From Sorex araneus (lineage: Eukaryota > Chordata > Mammalia > Eulipotyphla > Soricidae), in contig NC_073306.1 of NCBI RefSeq assembly GCF_027595985.1, forward strand, positions 100,749,926 through 100,813,925: a stretch of DNA of 64,000 nucleotides. Reading direction: 5' to 3'. How positions within the stretch are numbered: position 1 is the first letter of the stretch; the number at the start of each line of letters is the position of its first letter. Positions 24,568 to 37,789 of the stretch are shown piece after piece. A program made the position numbers and the translations under genes. The notes under the pieces were generated by a model that ran no database searches, was not told the origin of the DNA, and saw only the letters and a program-made list of their open reading frames with translations.

Positions 24568-25365
24568 GTAGGAAGCAACCAAAAAAGCCTGTATGCCTTT
24601 GGGAAGAACTTGCATCCAGTTCCCTCCACTCAAATAAAAAAATGCAATAATAGGTGCTTTACAGGTTTTAAAATTTTTTAACATTTATTTTTGGTTTTTG
24701 TGCTACAGTCGGTGGTATGAGAGCTGACTCCTGGCTCTGTGCTCAGAGATCACTTCTGTTGGGGCTTGGGGAATATAGGGTGCTGAGAATTAAACCTGTG
24801 TTGAATGTATGCAAGGCAAGAGCCTTACCCACTGTGCTATTGCTCTGGCCCCTACTTTACAACTTCTTTTACCTCCCTGGTCACTGAAGCCTCTTGACTT
24901 TCTCTTACAAATTTCCATAAACTACTAGCACAAAAGCTGCCTAAGCTACTAGTACATAATCTTTGCGTCTTATTCACTGTGTTTACTATACAGTAATAAT
25001 TATCTATAAATAAATAGATGAATGAATCCATAGAATTGTACAGAAATACCTCATATGTATATGTGAGGTGCTTTCACATATAGTCTCAAGTCTTTCATAT
25101 ATACACTCAAGTCACTTTGAATACTGAGATATAATTTATGTCTCTTACTATCTAACCTTTAAAAGGAAAAATCTTGACTAGAGGGTTGGTCGTAAAGCTC
25201 AAATAAGAAAGTATCTTCCAGAATGTGTGAGCTTGGAGTCTTGGTACTCACCCCATTCCTTTTCCCCCAGCACCACCAGCGTTTGACTCTTATGAAATGA
25301 ACTGGGGGAAAAAACGCACTTTACACAATGTTTGGCGCATATGCTTAGCAGTTAAATACTTCTTT
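24568..25365. other. Mostly unique, one old SINE
   Basis: An old minus-strand type A-like SINE lies at about 24690-24855. The remainder shows nothing recognisable. Confidence 0.5.
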
Positions 25366-25745
25366 GGGCTAGGGAGATAGCTCAAAGAGCTAGAGTGCGT
25401 GTTTTGCATGTGGGAGACCAGGGTTTGTTTCCTGACAACAAATGGTCCCCAGAGTAATGCCAGGGGTTATTAAGCACTGCCAGTGTGCACCCAAAAAGAA
25501 CAAATAAAAACCTGCATTTCAAGCAAGAGGCCATAAGTTTCATCCCTGATGCAATGCCACATGTGCCGGGTGATTCCATGGGCTCTGCAGTTTGGAGTTC
25601 AATGTGCCAAAACAAAATGTGAGATATTTGGCATGCACTGCAAGTGTGCTTCAAAATGCTCAGGGACCTTATGTGAGCATAATACTAGAGAGCAAATGTG
25701 GCCACACACAAGACAAATGTCTTACCTGCTGCACTAACGCTTCAG
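25366..25745. mobile_element. Two old SINE remnants
   Basis: A plus-strand copy at 25370-25505 (head TTGGGCTAGGGAGATAGCTC) is followed by a minus-strand head remnant at about 25640-25745. Confidence 0.6.
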
Positions 25746-26320
25746 TAGTATGTACGTTTAATTGTTAGCCTCCTTCAGGTAGACACCTCGACAAACCACA
25801 AAGGTACATCTGTGGGGAAGCTTTGGGGCAGATAAGGCTGTAGAACATCTAAGATTCCTTTCCTTAGTTCAGTGTGTGTTTTAGGGACTGAGGTTTCATC
25901 TCTCTCATCTGTGGAAGCTGAAAAGGTCATATCTTTTGACCTCCTGGCCGCTAGGATGCAGACATGAACTGGGGCTGGCAGACTCTTTCTCACCAAGACA
26001 TTGTGTCCGCAGTATTACAAAGAAGGGTATTTTGGGATTATTACTGCTGTCTGCGTTGTTAACATTGACCAAGCTTGGCATTTGCAGGATACCCCGAACC
26101 AGGATGCGCTTGAAATACTTTCAACCTCCAAATTTTTGCTTTGAGCCTGTTTTCCAAAATTCTGATCTTTTCCAAGATTCTGTGAACCACTTAATGTTCT
26201 TTCAGCAAACTCTTTTTTTGGCACCCTTAGCTGGGTGAATTTCTTTTGTTTTCAATAAGAAATTTTACTGAAAATGCTTTCTTATTGGCATAAGAAAATT
26301 ACAGTGATGAAAGAAATAGT
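25746..26320. other. Unique sequence
   Basis: No gene or repeat recognised. Confidence 0.5.
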
Positions 26321-26334
26321 CTTGAGGCACTTCT

Positions 26335-26664
26335 TTATTTTATTTTATTGCTTTCCCATGAGATATAGTTACAAGCTTTCATGTCTGAGTTACAATCACA
26401 CATGATCTAACACCCATTCCTCCACCAGTGCACATTCCCCACCACCAATATCCTCGGTATACCCACATCTTTCCCACCCTCTCACTGCCTCCATGGCAGA
26501 CAATATTTCCCATACTCGCTCTCTACTTTTGGGCATTATGGTTTGCCATGCAGATACTGAAAGGTCATCATGCTTGGTCCTTTATCCACTTTCAGCACAC
26601 AACTCCCATTGCAACCAATTTCTCCAACCATTATTTTCTTAGTGTCCTTTCTCTATTCCAGCTG
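26335..26664 (-). mobile_element. 5'-truncated L1 3' UTR with target-site duplication
   Basis: An older subfamily of the shrew L1 3' end. The 14-bp TSD CTTGAGGCACTTCT is at 26321-26334 and 26665-26678. Confidence 0.88.
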
Positions 26665-26678
26665 CTTGAGGCACTTCT

Positions 26679-27470
26679 GACCTAAGCTCTCCTCCACCCT
26701 CATCAGTCTTTGATTTTATTATTTTTCTTCTCTGTCTCCTCTTCATCCTTTCTTCTTCCACCTCCTCTTTCTGTAGCTTCCAATATCTCCTTTCAAGTTC
26801 ACTTCAGCTCAAACTAGTGGATTAATTGTGCCAGACACTTGTATTATATATGAATGCCGAATAATGTTTTCTTTCTACCTGGGATTGACAAGTGTGACAG
26901 ATACAGAAAACAAACATACTCAATATATAGTGCTCATTGAATGTATGTCCATGATAATAGGATGTTTACAACTTTAGAAGAACAGAAGGATAAACATATA
27001 CTTAAAGCTACCTCCCACCCCCAACCCCACAACACAGAGTACATAGGCTTAGAGAACTCATTTTTAGACTCAAGGAAGCTCAGGCATTATACATTTTATA
27101 GGACAAAAAAAAAAAAAACAACAACCCACTCTACCCACTACCTCCAAATTTGGGGTAGAGATAGAGATTTTCAATTTCTTCTGTCAAAAACAGAAAGACC
27201 TCTTTTAAAAAATTTTTAAAAAATTTGCCCATAAATAATGTGAACATGTCTTTAGTACATTTGATTTTCAGAGCAATTATAATGCCACACATCAATTTAC
27301 TTCATGCCTTCATATATCTTTCTTTTGCTCCTATCCAATAACATTGCATTTCTGCCATAGCACAATTCTCTCTCCCGAGCCCCCCCTCCCACGCCCATGT
27401 GTGTGTGTTGCCCACAACAGAACTTGGATCTCATGTGATTTGAGATGTGCACCTGGCCACTGAGCCACAT
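26679..27470. other. Unique sequence
   Basis: Nothing recognised except a possible degraded repeat at 27365-27475. Confidence 0.5.
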
Positions 27471-27483
27471 CCTCTTGTAGCTT

Positions 27484-27671
27484 TTTTTTTTTTTTTTTTT
27501 TGCTTTTTGGGTCACACCTAGCAATGCAATGCACAGGGGTCATTCCTGGCTCATGCACTCAGGAATCACCCCTGGTGGTGCTCAGGGGACCATATGGGAT
27601 GCTGGGATTTGAACCCGGGTCGGCCACGTGCAAGGCAAACGCCCTACCCGCTGTGCTATCACTCCAGCCCC
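27484..27671 (-). mobile_element. Type A SINE with target-site duplication
   Basis: Near-consensus copy. The TSD is CCTCTTGTAGCTT (27471-27483) and CCTCTTGCAGCTT (27672-27684). Confidence 0.92.
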
Positions 27672-27684
27672 CCTCTTGCAGCTT

Positions 27685-28305
27685 TAAATCTATTTATTTG
27701 CTGTGTCTAAACAGTGTTCAACTTGACTTATTTGGGGTCATGTAGTTAATTGTTGGTAATTAGCTGCCATTATTGGACAAGAACTTTCATAAACATTTTG
27801 AATCCTCAGATACTTTTGCAAATTAGAATCAGTATCCCATTCACACATGGAAAGAAAATTTGCATAACATCAGAGAGAGAATATGAACTCAAATTTCTTA
27901 CTTCATGAGATCTGTGCCCAATCCACTTCTCCATGTTATCTCTACTTGATTGATGTCTTCAGGAGAATGATATCAAAAGAGGACAACTTGTGTTTATCCA
28001 GTTAGTTGCATTTTATTATTATTTATTTTCCCCCAGAATTAAAACTAAACAAAAACTCTGACAAAATCATCATCCGTCCTCTCCACCCCACACACACCCA
28101 GGAAAGCTAAAGAAATCCAGAGAAATAAGTCTTTAGGATCTAATATCCTTTCTTGTTCCTATTATTTATAACAGTAAAAAAATAAAAGAAAATAAACTTA
28201 TTGACATTAAAATTGCTTAGTCTCAGCTAAAATAATAGACACTTTGGAAGGCGAGTCGACTTTGTATCCTTAAAACAATCATCATAGCTTAGGTCACATG
28301 TTTGC
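27685..28305. other. Unique sequence
   Basis: Nothing recognised. Confidence 0.5.
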
Positions 28306-29100
28306 AATCGTGTCATGTTTATGGATTTGAGGCACACAGTATCACCTCTCACCCCTGCCAAAGTGCTAAAGACTCTCCATGCCCAATGTCCTCTCTAGTC
28401 ACCATCATTCCTCACCACCTGCTCCACACCTTATCTTATATACTCAGTTCTGTACTCATGGCCAAGAATTTGCCACCAGTTGATGTCGTCTATTCCTTTG
28501 AATGGGATCATCCAGTATTTGTCCTTTTTGCCTTCTCTGATGAACATGATACCCTCCAGTTCCATGTATGTTGCAGGCAACGGTGATCTCATCTTTCCTT
28601 TGGGCTGCATAGTATTCCACTGTGTATATCTATCTTTATCTACATATCTATTTATATCTCACACTTCTTATCCATCTAACATTTGGATTGTGCTTTTCAA
28701 ATTAGAATTTTTGTTTTTTGGGGTAAGTGATAAGAAGTGGACTTTTTTGGTCATATGGAGGCTCTATTCTTACTCTTTTTTGAAGAATATCTATACCATG
28801 TTCCGCAGAGATTGAACCAGACATTATTCCTATCACCAGTGAATGAGGATTCCTTTTTCACCATATCCCCCACACTAGTCTTTTTGTTAACTTTCATTTT
28901 CACTGTGTGAGGTGGCATCTTTTTGTCATTTTGATTTGTATTTCCCACATAATAAATGATGATGAGCACTTTTCCATGTGCCCTCTGACCACACCCGTCC
29001 TCATCAAGGATGCATCTTTTTATCTCCTTTTCTCATTTTTTGATGGAGTTCTTAATTATTTTTTGTTGAGTTTTATAAAATTGGATGTTGGCACTTGATC
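28306..29100 (-). mobile_element. Ancient L1 ORF2 fragment
   Basis: Antisense L1 motifs appear in order (CTGCATAGTATTCCACTGTG near 28604, then TTTGTCATTTTGATTTGTAT near 28921). The reading frame is broken. Confidence 0.75.
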
Positions 29101-29106
29101 TGATGT

Positions 29107-29336
29107 AGCACTGTCATCCTGTTGTCACTGATTTGCTCAAGTGGGCACCAGGATTGTCTCCATTGTGAGACTTGTTACTGTTTTTGGCATATCAAATACC
29201 AGGTAGCTTGCCAGGCTCTGCCGTGCGGGCGGGATACTCTCGGTAGCTTGCCGGGATCTCCTAGAGGGATGGAGGAATTGAACCCACGTTGGCCGCGTGC
29301 AAGGCAAATGCCCTATCCGCTGTGCTATCACTCCAG
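29107..29336 (-). mobile_element. SINE type B
   Basis: Head (ACTGGAGTGATAGCACAGCG on the minus strand) and type B body, with a short deletion around 29195. Confidence 0.85.
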
Positions 29337-30300
29337 TACTCACATAGAAATATTTTGCCCCCAGCCCACCATCTTTTCTTCCCTTCTCTTTCTGCTGGAC
29401 TGTGGATCTCTCTGGGGATCCCTTGCCTTTTAGTTGTGGGGCTTGTATATGTTCTCATTGAGGGCTATGCACTTTCAGCTTCAGTACTCACACACCTGGC
29501 TGCAGTGTTCTTGAGATCACATACACTGTTGCAGCCCCAGGGGTTCCAGAGAGAAGAGGTGCTGGACCAATTTCAGGGACTTAAAGTGACACTGGGGATT
29601 TAACTCATGACCTCAGGCTTGCAAGGCAGGTACTTTTGCCACTGAGTTATGCTCTTGGGTTCTCTTGAATTAATGATAAATGAGAGCTTCTATCCCTCTT
29701 CAGAGAAACACCATTAAAGCCAACTTCTGTTGTTGAGACTTGTACTTTGCAATGACTTGCACCTGAGGCAAACAGTGTCCCCGGAGTGAAAGCTGCTTCA
29801 TTTGCAGGTGTAACAGAAAAGGCTCAAGCATCAGGGAAAGCATTTGACAACAGTCCTGAATCCAGTCTCCTGAGAACCTCTTGCAGGCTAAATGCATACT
29901 TGCCAAACTCAGCGTTGCCTCTAAGTTATTTTCAGAAGCCTTCAGAGATCCTCATGAGAATACCTCTCACCAATCCTTATTGTGACCCTGATTTTTCTGC
30001 CTTTGATTATGGATTTTGAGTGTGGCATCTTTAGTAATCTCACACTGTTAACTTAGCACATGGCAGATTTGGACCTCTGACAGCTGTCAGTTCTGAGGTC
30101 CCATTTGATTTTGCAGGGAATTCACTCTTATTTAATGACTTTATTTATTTATTTAAGATGTCACATCTGTTGAGTACTCATGGCTTAATCTTGACACTGT
30201 ATATAGGGATCACTTATGGTGGTACTTGGGAGTGCCAGGGATTGAACTGGAGTCAGCTGCATGCATAATTACTCCCTATACTATCTTTCTGGCCCCACTC
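29337..30300. other. Mixed old repeats and unique sequence
   Basis: SINE head-like remnants are visible at about 29590-29660 and a degraded minus-strand SINE at 30150-30298. The rest is not recognised. Confidence 0.5.
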
Positions 30301-30383
30301 TCATTCATTATGCCTCAGGCCTCTTTATGACTTGACAAACTTTGAATGCTAATATTTTGAATAGTTAAATACCCAAAAAGCAA

Positions 30384-30386
<3 letters not shown>

Positions 30387-30422
<36 letters not shown>
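30387..30422 (+). repeat. AAT microsatellite
   Basis: About twelve AAT units directly next to the head of the SINE at 30423. Confidence 0.95.
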
Positions 30423-30600
30423 GGGGGCTGGAGCGATAGCACAGCGGGTAAGGTGCTTGCCTTGCATGCGTCTGACCTGAGTTCGATTCCCAGCACCCCA
30501 TATGGTCCCCTGAGCACTGCCAGGAGGAATTCCTGAGTGCATGAGCCAGGAGTAACCCCTGTACATTGCTCAGCGTGACCCAAAAAGCAAAAAAATTTAA
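30423..30600 (+). mobile_element. Type A SINE, first of three in a row
   Basis: Head GGGGGCTGGAGCGATAGCAC, full body. The tail leads into a GAAA/GGAA microsatellite. Confidence 0.92.
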
Positions 30601-30699
30601 AAAAAGCAAAAAAAAGAAAGAAAGAAGGAAAGAAAGAAAGAAGGAAAGAAAGAAAGAAGGAGAGAAAGAAAGAGAAAGAAAGAAAGAAAGAAAGTAGGA

Positions 30700-30735
<36 letters not shown>

Positions 30736-30760
30736 AGGAAAGAAAGAAAGAAAGAAAGAG
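30601..30760 (+). repeat. GAAA/GGAA microsatellite
   Basis: Purine-only array of about 150 bp made of GAAA units with periodic GGAA, grown from the A-rich SINE tail. The long frames through it are artefacts. Confidence 0.95.
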
Positions 30761-30940
30761 GGGCCAGAGTGATAGCACAGCAGGTAGGGCATTTGCCTTG
30801 CATGTGGCCAATCCGGGGTTCGATTTCCAGCATCCCATATGGTCCCCTGAGCACCGCCAGGAGTAATCCCTGAGTGCAAAGCCAGGAGTAACTCTTGTGC
30901 ATTGCTGGGTGTGCCCCAAAAAGCAAAAAAAAAAAAAAAA
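30761..30940 (+). mobile_element. Type A SINE, second of three
   Basis: Full head, body and A-run (about 30925-30940). Confidence 0.92.
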
Positions 30941-30949
30941 GATAAATAT

Positions 30950-31118
30950 GGGGCTGGAGTGATAGCATAGTGTGTAGAGCATTTGCCTTGCATGTGGCCA
31001 ACCCAGGTTCAATTCCCAGCATCACATATGGTCCCCCAAGCACCGCTAGGAGTACTTTCTGAATGCATGAGCCAGGAGTAACCTCTGTGCATCGCTGGGT
31101 GTGACCCAAAAAGGAAAA
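30950..31118 (+). mobile_element. Type A SINE, third of three
   Basis: Full head and body, ending GGGTGTGACCCAAAAAGG. Confidence 0.92.
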
Positions 31119-31739
31119 AAGAAACATAGATAAAGCATGAGTCAACTTTTTTTTTTCTTTTCTTTTTAATGTTGTAGGGATCAAACCCAGGGTATCGTGA
31201 GAGGCAGGTGCTCTCCTGTTGGGCCACATCACCAGCTCTTATATCAACCCACTGGGGTTACTGTGGTTCCAACTCCCCAAAAATCTTGATAAATGTTTCC
31301 AATGACTGAATTGCCAGTTCTTGCCACAGACATATCTTTTATAGCTCTGTGAACAAAAACATACTTTCCTTCCTCTTGCAGCAGAGGAAGTAGATTTAGA
31401 GATACTAGAATAGGACTGGAGAGCATTATGTTAAGAGGGGACTTTCCTGCTTTAGAGGAGTTAATCACTAGCTTTAGACAGAGCAAGTAGGGTTGTATGG
31501 TAGAGATAGAAGTGGGGTTTCTAATAGGAAACTTTTTGTCCCTGAGCAAGGAATGGAGTATATTTTCCCAGAGACCAGGGGAGGGAGTGAAGAGAATGGG
31601 TGCTGCTGGAATTCTAGGCTTGGAGAGCAATGGGGCAGGACTGGACTGCTGCGTCTTCAAGCGAACATGACCCTTAGGCCAGGAAAATAGTGCAGAGCAC
31701 ACACCTAGCATATGTTAGGCCCTCAGTTCAATCTGAAGT
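31119..31739. other. Unique sequence with old repeat fragments
   Basis: A short minus-strand repeat with poly-T at about 31147-31240 and a degraded SINE head at 31680-31740. No gene. Confidence 0.5.
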
Positions 31740-31755
31740 AAAGCATGCCCCTCAA

Positions 31756-32114
31756 GAAAAGGCAGCTTAGATAGAGAAGGGACCACCAAGTAAAGGGTGC
31801 TAGGAGGGCCCATTCCAGATGGGCGATGTGGGCTGAAAGTAAATTATAGACCGAACATACTGGTCACTTAATACGTCTACTGCAAACCACAACACCCAAA
31901 AGGAGAGAGCGAGCAAACAGGAATGCCCTGCCATAGAGGCGGGGTGGGGTGGGGGAGGACGGGGTGAGGGTGATGGGAGGAATGCTGGGACCATTGGTGG
32001 TGGAAAATGGGCACTGGTGGAAGGATGGTACTTGACCACTGTATGATTGAAATGCAAGCACAAAAGTTTGTAAGTCTGTAACTGTACCTCATGGTGATTC
32101 ACCAATTAAAAAAA
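31756..32114 (+). mobile_element. 5'-truncated L1 3' UTR with target-site duplication
   Basis: Shrew L1 3' UTR with G-rich tract and A tail. The TSD is AAAGCATGCCCCTCAA (31740-31755) and AAAGCATGCCCTTCAA (32115-32130), one mismatch. Confidence 0.9.
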
Positions 32115-32569
32115 AAAGCATGCCCTTCAACACTACCTGTCTCCATATGAGTATTCATTACTCTAATTAAGAACCAAATGTCATTTTCCAACGAGATGAA
32201 AGATTGTCACCAACCTCCCATCTATACCACTGTTCACAAGGCCGGTAGTTCAAGCAGAGCTATTCATCACAAATAATAACATTAGAAACATCATGAAATA
32301 CTTCGTAGTACTTTTTGAGGTGTTTTACATGTCTAATATGAATTGCATTCTTGATGAATGGGATAATCATTACCCCTATTTTCCAGATGAAGTTTATATT
32401 TGAATTTCAATATTATTTTGGATAATGAATATTTGATAAAGAATCTGAAATAACAGCCAGCAGAGCATGATGCAAATTCCATGAAAGTATGCATGCACAT
32501 GTACCTCTGTTTTCCATGTCATAAATGCCTGAAATTGGGACTGGTTTTCAAAATTCATTGCTTTTTTTT

Positions 32570-32900
32570 TCAATTGGATCTGTGAGATAGTGTATTACAA
32601 AATTGATCATGATTGCATTACAGTCATACAATGTTCCAACACTCATCCCTCCACTAGTGTAATTTCCCAGCACCAGTGTCCCCAGTTTCCCTCCCACCCC
32701 TTCAAGCCATCCCTCACCCTAGCCTGCCTCTATGGCAGGCACCTCTCTTTTCTCTTTCTCTCATTTTAGGCATATGGTTTGTGAAAATTCATCACTTTTG
32801 GCTTCACTGCCATTCATATAATTGAGAAGGGCTGTGCAGGGTGGACTGTATATTGAATTGGTGTTTCTATCATGATCCACTTAAGAGTTTTGAATGGCAC
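32570..32900 (-). mobile_element. L1 3' UTR, older subfamily
   Basis: Same 3' UTR subfamily as 47900-48150 (shared CAGTCATACAATGTT and TTTCCCAGCACCAGTGTCCC). Truncated at its 5' end. Confidence 0.75.
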
Positions 32901-35720
32901 TGAAGATTTCCCATAATAAGTTTCTCTTCCTATCCTTGCCTCCTGTTCTTTCTCAAGTTCTGACCAGAACAAGATTTTGTCATATTTCTTTATGTTTGAT
33001 CAAGGGGTACCTTTATTCTTCTGGTCTTTTCCACTCTCGCCATAGTATCCTTTCTTCACATTAGCCTACTCATTTCCCAGATCTCAACTTCAATGTGCTT
33101 CCTCCAATCGTTTATTCATTTGCTTAATTTTTATTAACTGCCTAAAATGCAAACTCTGCTGAGCCTTCTTGTTCATTGTCATTAGTAATCCTGAGACATG
33201 GTTCTAATTATACTGTAACTGTTATTAGCACCAAACACATGTAGCATTGTGTGTCAGGACTGTTTTAAGCTATATGAATATTATTTTAATACTACCACAT
33301 TATCATGTTCTATTTAAGAATCTAATGTCATTTTCCAATGAGATTAAAGCTTTCAGACTCCATGAGTTCCAGATCTTTATCCTTTTAATTTTTATAGTTA
33401 TATGAGGGGCATATATATACATATATATATGACAGTGACCAGGGCACAGTATAAATTTAATATCATTTGATCTGGATTTAAATAATAGCCATATACATAA
33501 ATATCCTGCTTCTACCACTCCCCCACCCCTTACACAGATTTTTAACTTCTCTTGAAAAATAAGTAGTGCTGACAATTCCAGACTAACATTCATATACCAT
33601 AGTATTTTTTTAGAGTTAACCACTAGTTTTTTGTGGATGGGGAATGTGCTCTTAAGTTGTTCCACAATTCCTACTACTTGATTCCTTCCATAAGACGCTG
33701 TAACATCTTGTGAAAACAGTGGAAAATTTAGATTTTACGTATAGGTTGGCCTTGCCAGGGTCGGAGAGTAGTGCCATTTTATAGTATATCTAGCCAGGCA
33801 AAGCAGTTCTTTCTGTTCTTGTTCCATCAGCAAGATTTTTGTTTCAGCCAAAAAGAAAGTCCGTATTTCTAGCACCACTTTAACAGGAATGGCTGTATTT
33901 GGGTGACTCAAAGAGAATCAGTTCAAGAGCTGATATTATGACATGGACCAGAAATGATTTTTAACAACCTTCCCATCACATGTTCTCAGCCCAGAAGGGA
34001 AAAACACCATGACAATATCTGATGGTAATAAAATCTTCATAAAATACTTTGGAGAGGGAGCTGTATTGTCAAGGTCTTGTCAGCAAAGCTTCACTGATGG
34101 CGGAAGCATAGCAACTCTCAAAGGAAAACAAATTTTTTTTTTATGCTTCACAGTGAGTCAGGGAAGATATCACTGTTCTTCCTTGACAGTCACAGATTAG
34201 TATCCTGAGCCATACTCTTGTGTGCTTTCCTCACTCACTTATTTGTCCAGCAAATGTTTTGGGGCCTATGAATACCAGGGCCTGTGGTAGAAACTTTGGG
34301 TGCATCAATGAAAAAGAACCAGAAGTATAAAAATTTAAAAAGGGATTAATGTGGTGATACAGAGAATAGCTAGAGAAGAGGGTGGAGGGAAGGTTTGAGG
34401 AGTGACATTTGGAGACTGAGATAGCAGTTTCCTTGGCAGAGGGTAAAGACAAACAGGGTAGAGTGAGATGCGGAGGAACTTGGCACTTAAAAGGAAGAGA
34501 AAGGAAGCTAGAACTGAGCCTTGCTGAGCACCAATCTGACAAGATAGGGAATTTGTACCAGATTGTAAATCTGTGCTCCATTTTCTTCTCGAGAATACGT
34601 TACTAAAATATATGTATCATATGTGTTATCTATATTGGCATCTCTATTATAAGCCAACTGAACTAAAAATTATGCATGATAGTTTATAGCATTAAAATTA
34701 TTTGCAGACAGGTAACTGCATTTTTGTATTGACCAGTCCATGGACTTTTCATTATTACTGGAATGGTACTGCTATGGAATCCTATGAAAATCCTATGGAA
34801 AAGAATAAGATGGCATATGATGTGGTTAAAAGGTAGGTAGAAATCATATCAGACCCAAATGCTTACATGAAGATAAACTCTTTAATAAAATGCAATAAAC
34901 TATGAGTGATCCATAGAGAACAAGCTGCACTGAGGGGATGTTAGGCAATCATTTATGTTCACAAGCTACACAGTAAGTAATTCAAAATGTACATCAGTCC
35001 ATTTGACTACTCTGATCCAAGAATGTATTCATCCTGCTAGTGTTAACATCTAGTGACCGGTGTAAATATTGGTGGTCCAGGGGCAGGCTCTCTTTGACTC
35101 ATATAACTTTATTGTAAAAAAATAATAATTTCCAGTATTCAAGTACAGAAAATCTGGCAGAGCTAGGCAGCATTCCCACAATGAAGAGTCTTTGAAAGAA
35201 GTACTTACCCACTAAGTGCCAGCCTTTAATGGGTTCTGCCTGATTTGCATCTTCATCATAGGTTATGCTATACAAAAAAACAAGTGAAAATCGACTAAAA
35301 AGGTTATTTCTAGCTCACATTGCAAATCCATTGTGGGCTCTCTGTGGCTTTGCTCCACACGATCTTCACTCCATCACCAGGCAGCAAAACTCTGGACTTG
35401 CATGTTGGATTTTTGTTACCCATTTAGTTGACTTGTATTACCAGTGTGGGTTGGCATTAGCAGGGGAGGCTTGGCAAGGAAGTCAGAGTTACAAAGAGCA
35501 ACACTGGAGGCGAATAACATGGTGCTTGAATTCCAAGCTTTAAGTGGTTTCACCTCAATCCAATTTGGGAAGAGAGATGAGCTTTGTAGTCTAAGAGTTG
35601 GTTAAACACCTTTGAAATGCCTGTAAAGTTTCCTATTGAAATGGGTTTTTTTGTCAGGCTTTAAGTCTCTGTCATGAATAGCAGATGTGGTATAAAAGTA
35701 GTGTCTCGGTTGTGGAAATT
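32901..35720. other. Long repeat-poor intergenic stretch
   Basis: No gene recognised. A possible L2 remnant on the minus strand at about 34238-34325 (a GTCCAGCAAATGTTTTGG-like block). Short AT microsatellite near 33411-33430. Confidence 0.5.
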
Positions 35721-35724
35721 CCTC

Positions 35725-36160
35725 AAAGGGCTCGATGCAAGATTTGTGTGCAGGAGACCCAGGTTTGAACCCTGGTGACACATCATCTCTGCACACCATG
35801 CCAGGAGTAGCTCCTAAGCATTGCTGAGTATAATGAGAAGTGGTGATGGTCGGGGTGGGGGTTGGGGGGTGGGAGGGAGCCGGTGACAGAGGAGAGAAAG
35901 GAAATCTTCTTCCTCATTGTATGCAGTTACTCTGGAGCTTATGCTATCACGTGTTCCACCACTTTCATTTTCTCTTAGAGTTTGAGGAATCCTAGAGCCA
36001 GATTTTACAAAGGGCTATTTGTGTTCTCCTTACTTTTATTATTTCCTTGTGCTATTTTGTGTTGCGGGGGGCACATCCAGCGTGGTACTGGGTAATGAAC
36101 CAGTGTCAACTACATGTAAGTCAAGCACCTAAACCCTTTACTATTTCTCTGGCCTCTAAG
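35725..36160. mobile_element. Two old SINE remnants
   Basis: A plus-strand degraded copy at 35725-35835 (GGTTTGAACCCTGG B-box remnant) and a minus-strand copy at about 36065-36158. Confidence 0.55.
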
Positions 36161-37776
36161 GTGTAAATCTTGAGGAAATCTGACTAAAAGTCATATCTGG
36201 ATATCACATCTGAAGCACTGAAGGTGAAACTGTTCTTTTTTTTCCCCCAGAGATTAGGATTTGTGATAGGTTTGGGCCTGATTTCTTCACTGACCCTTCA
36301 TGTCTATGGGACAGACACCCACTTTGGAAATGTGACTGAACTGTTCTCTGCACTGAAACCAGGTGGTGTCAGGAGACACAAACTCAAGTGTTTGGGATTT
36401 TACGGCCCCAAGGAGTGTGCCACTGGAGGATACCAGTACAATTTAGCCCTTGATCAAGGAAATAATTATACCCAAAAGCTGTGTTTTCCTTTGACTTTCC
36501 AACTTGTTTATATCTATCATAAAATGATGAACAGAGTTAACATTTCCATGTATTGTTATTGCTCTGGGATGTTTATTCATTAGTTCATGTACTCAACTAA
36601 AATATATTGAGTTCCTTACATATGATGTATCATACACTATTCTAGGTGCTATGGACAGAAGAGAGGTCAAAACAAACTCACTGTATAATCAGTCTTTCTA
36701 GGGAATGTAGGATATAGAGACCTGGTGCTGGGACTTTACATGGAACTCTTGAATAACTGTAAAATCCATTGTTCTGAATTTTCTGAATGATGTCATTACT
36801 TGAGTTCAGTATCTCAAGTGGGAACTGAGAACATAAAGGTTAAATTAGGCAGGGAAATAATAAATTTTTTTGGCTATCAACAGAAAATTCCAAAGTGGCC
36901 CTAGAGTAAGGCATAAGATTTTGCTTCTAGTGTACTTATGATCCAGTGGTTCTTATCTTACCCATTGAACATGTTAATCTTGCAAATCCATCTTGCATTA
37001 TATTTTCTGTGGGATTAGTGAGGAGTCCTGAGATGACCTGCTGGACATGCAGCCCTTAAGGCACTTATTCCCAATTCAGGAACCAGAGGGTTTAGGGTAT
37101 GACATTTCTTCATAGGAGGTCTACTACATTGTACATATTATATGTAAATCTGAGTCATTAAGATTCAGTTCTCTATTCTGAACTGCCTGCATCTAATTCC
37201 ACTTAAGACGTGAAAATTCTTGAACCTATTAAGGTACTCTTCAGAGTTCGCTGTTATTTACTTTGCATTAGCCAAGTAACCATGTGAATAAATTATACGA
37301 CAGTCTTTTGCCTCTATTATTAAGAGAGGTAAAGTTTGACTCAGTTATAAATATTGAAAATGCTTACTTCTGAATGATTTATCATCAATTTGTGAAAAGG
37401 AAGTGGAGTCACATGAGGAAATTACTGGGGCCTAATTAATAAATAAAAATGCCAAAAAGTTGGCTTTTGGTTCAAGGGTTCTTCGGAGATGTATCATTTT
37501 TCTGATTTTATATCTGAAATTTTCACATATTCTTGTTCTATAGACAAAAGTGATCTGAAACTTGTAATAACAAATACAAACTTTAAGAAAAATTTCCCTG
37601 GAGAAATAGTGTTCTCAAAACATTGTTCTTGATAGAATCCCAGAGGGATAATCAATAGACATAGTAAACCATGTGGATGCCAAGGTAGATCTAAGCTGAG
37701 ATAAAGGAAAGCTGTCTTCTTATGTGTACAGTGAAGAGGTGGAGCCTTGGAGAAATAAAAAAAAAATAATCCCCAT
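36161..37776. other. Unique sequence with an L2 remnant
   Basis: A probable L2 remnant lies at about 36572-36690 (AAAATATATTGAGTTCC then TTCTAGGTGCTATGGACAG). The 119-codon frame at 36224-36583 starts in a pyrimidine tract and has no recognisable family. Confidence 0.5.
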
Positions 37777-37789
37777 AACTTTAGCAAAT

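Noticed and set aside
30349..31232. Frames over 200 codons on the minus strand
   Set aside because: They are translations of tandem SINEs and the GAAA/TTTC array.
36224..36583. 119-codon plus-strand frame with a hydrophobic start, next to a TTTTTTTTCCCCCAG acceptor-like site
   Set aside because: The start lies within the pyrimidine tract, the end runs into an L2 remnant, and no protein family is recognisable. Chance is the simplest explanation.
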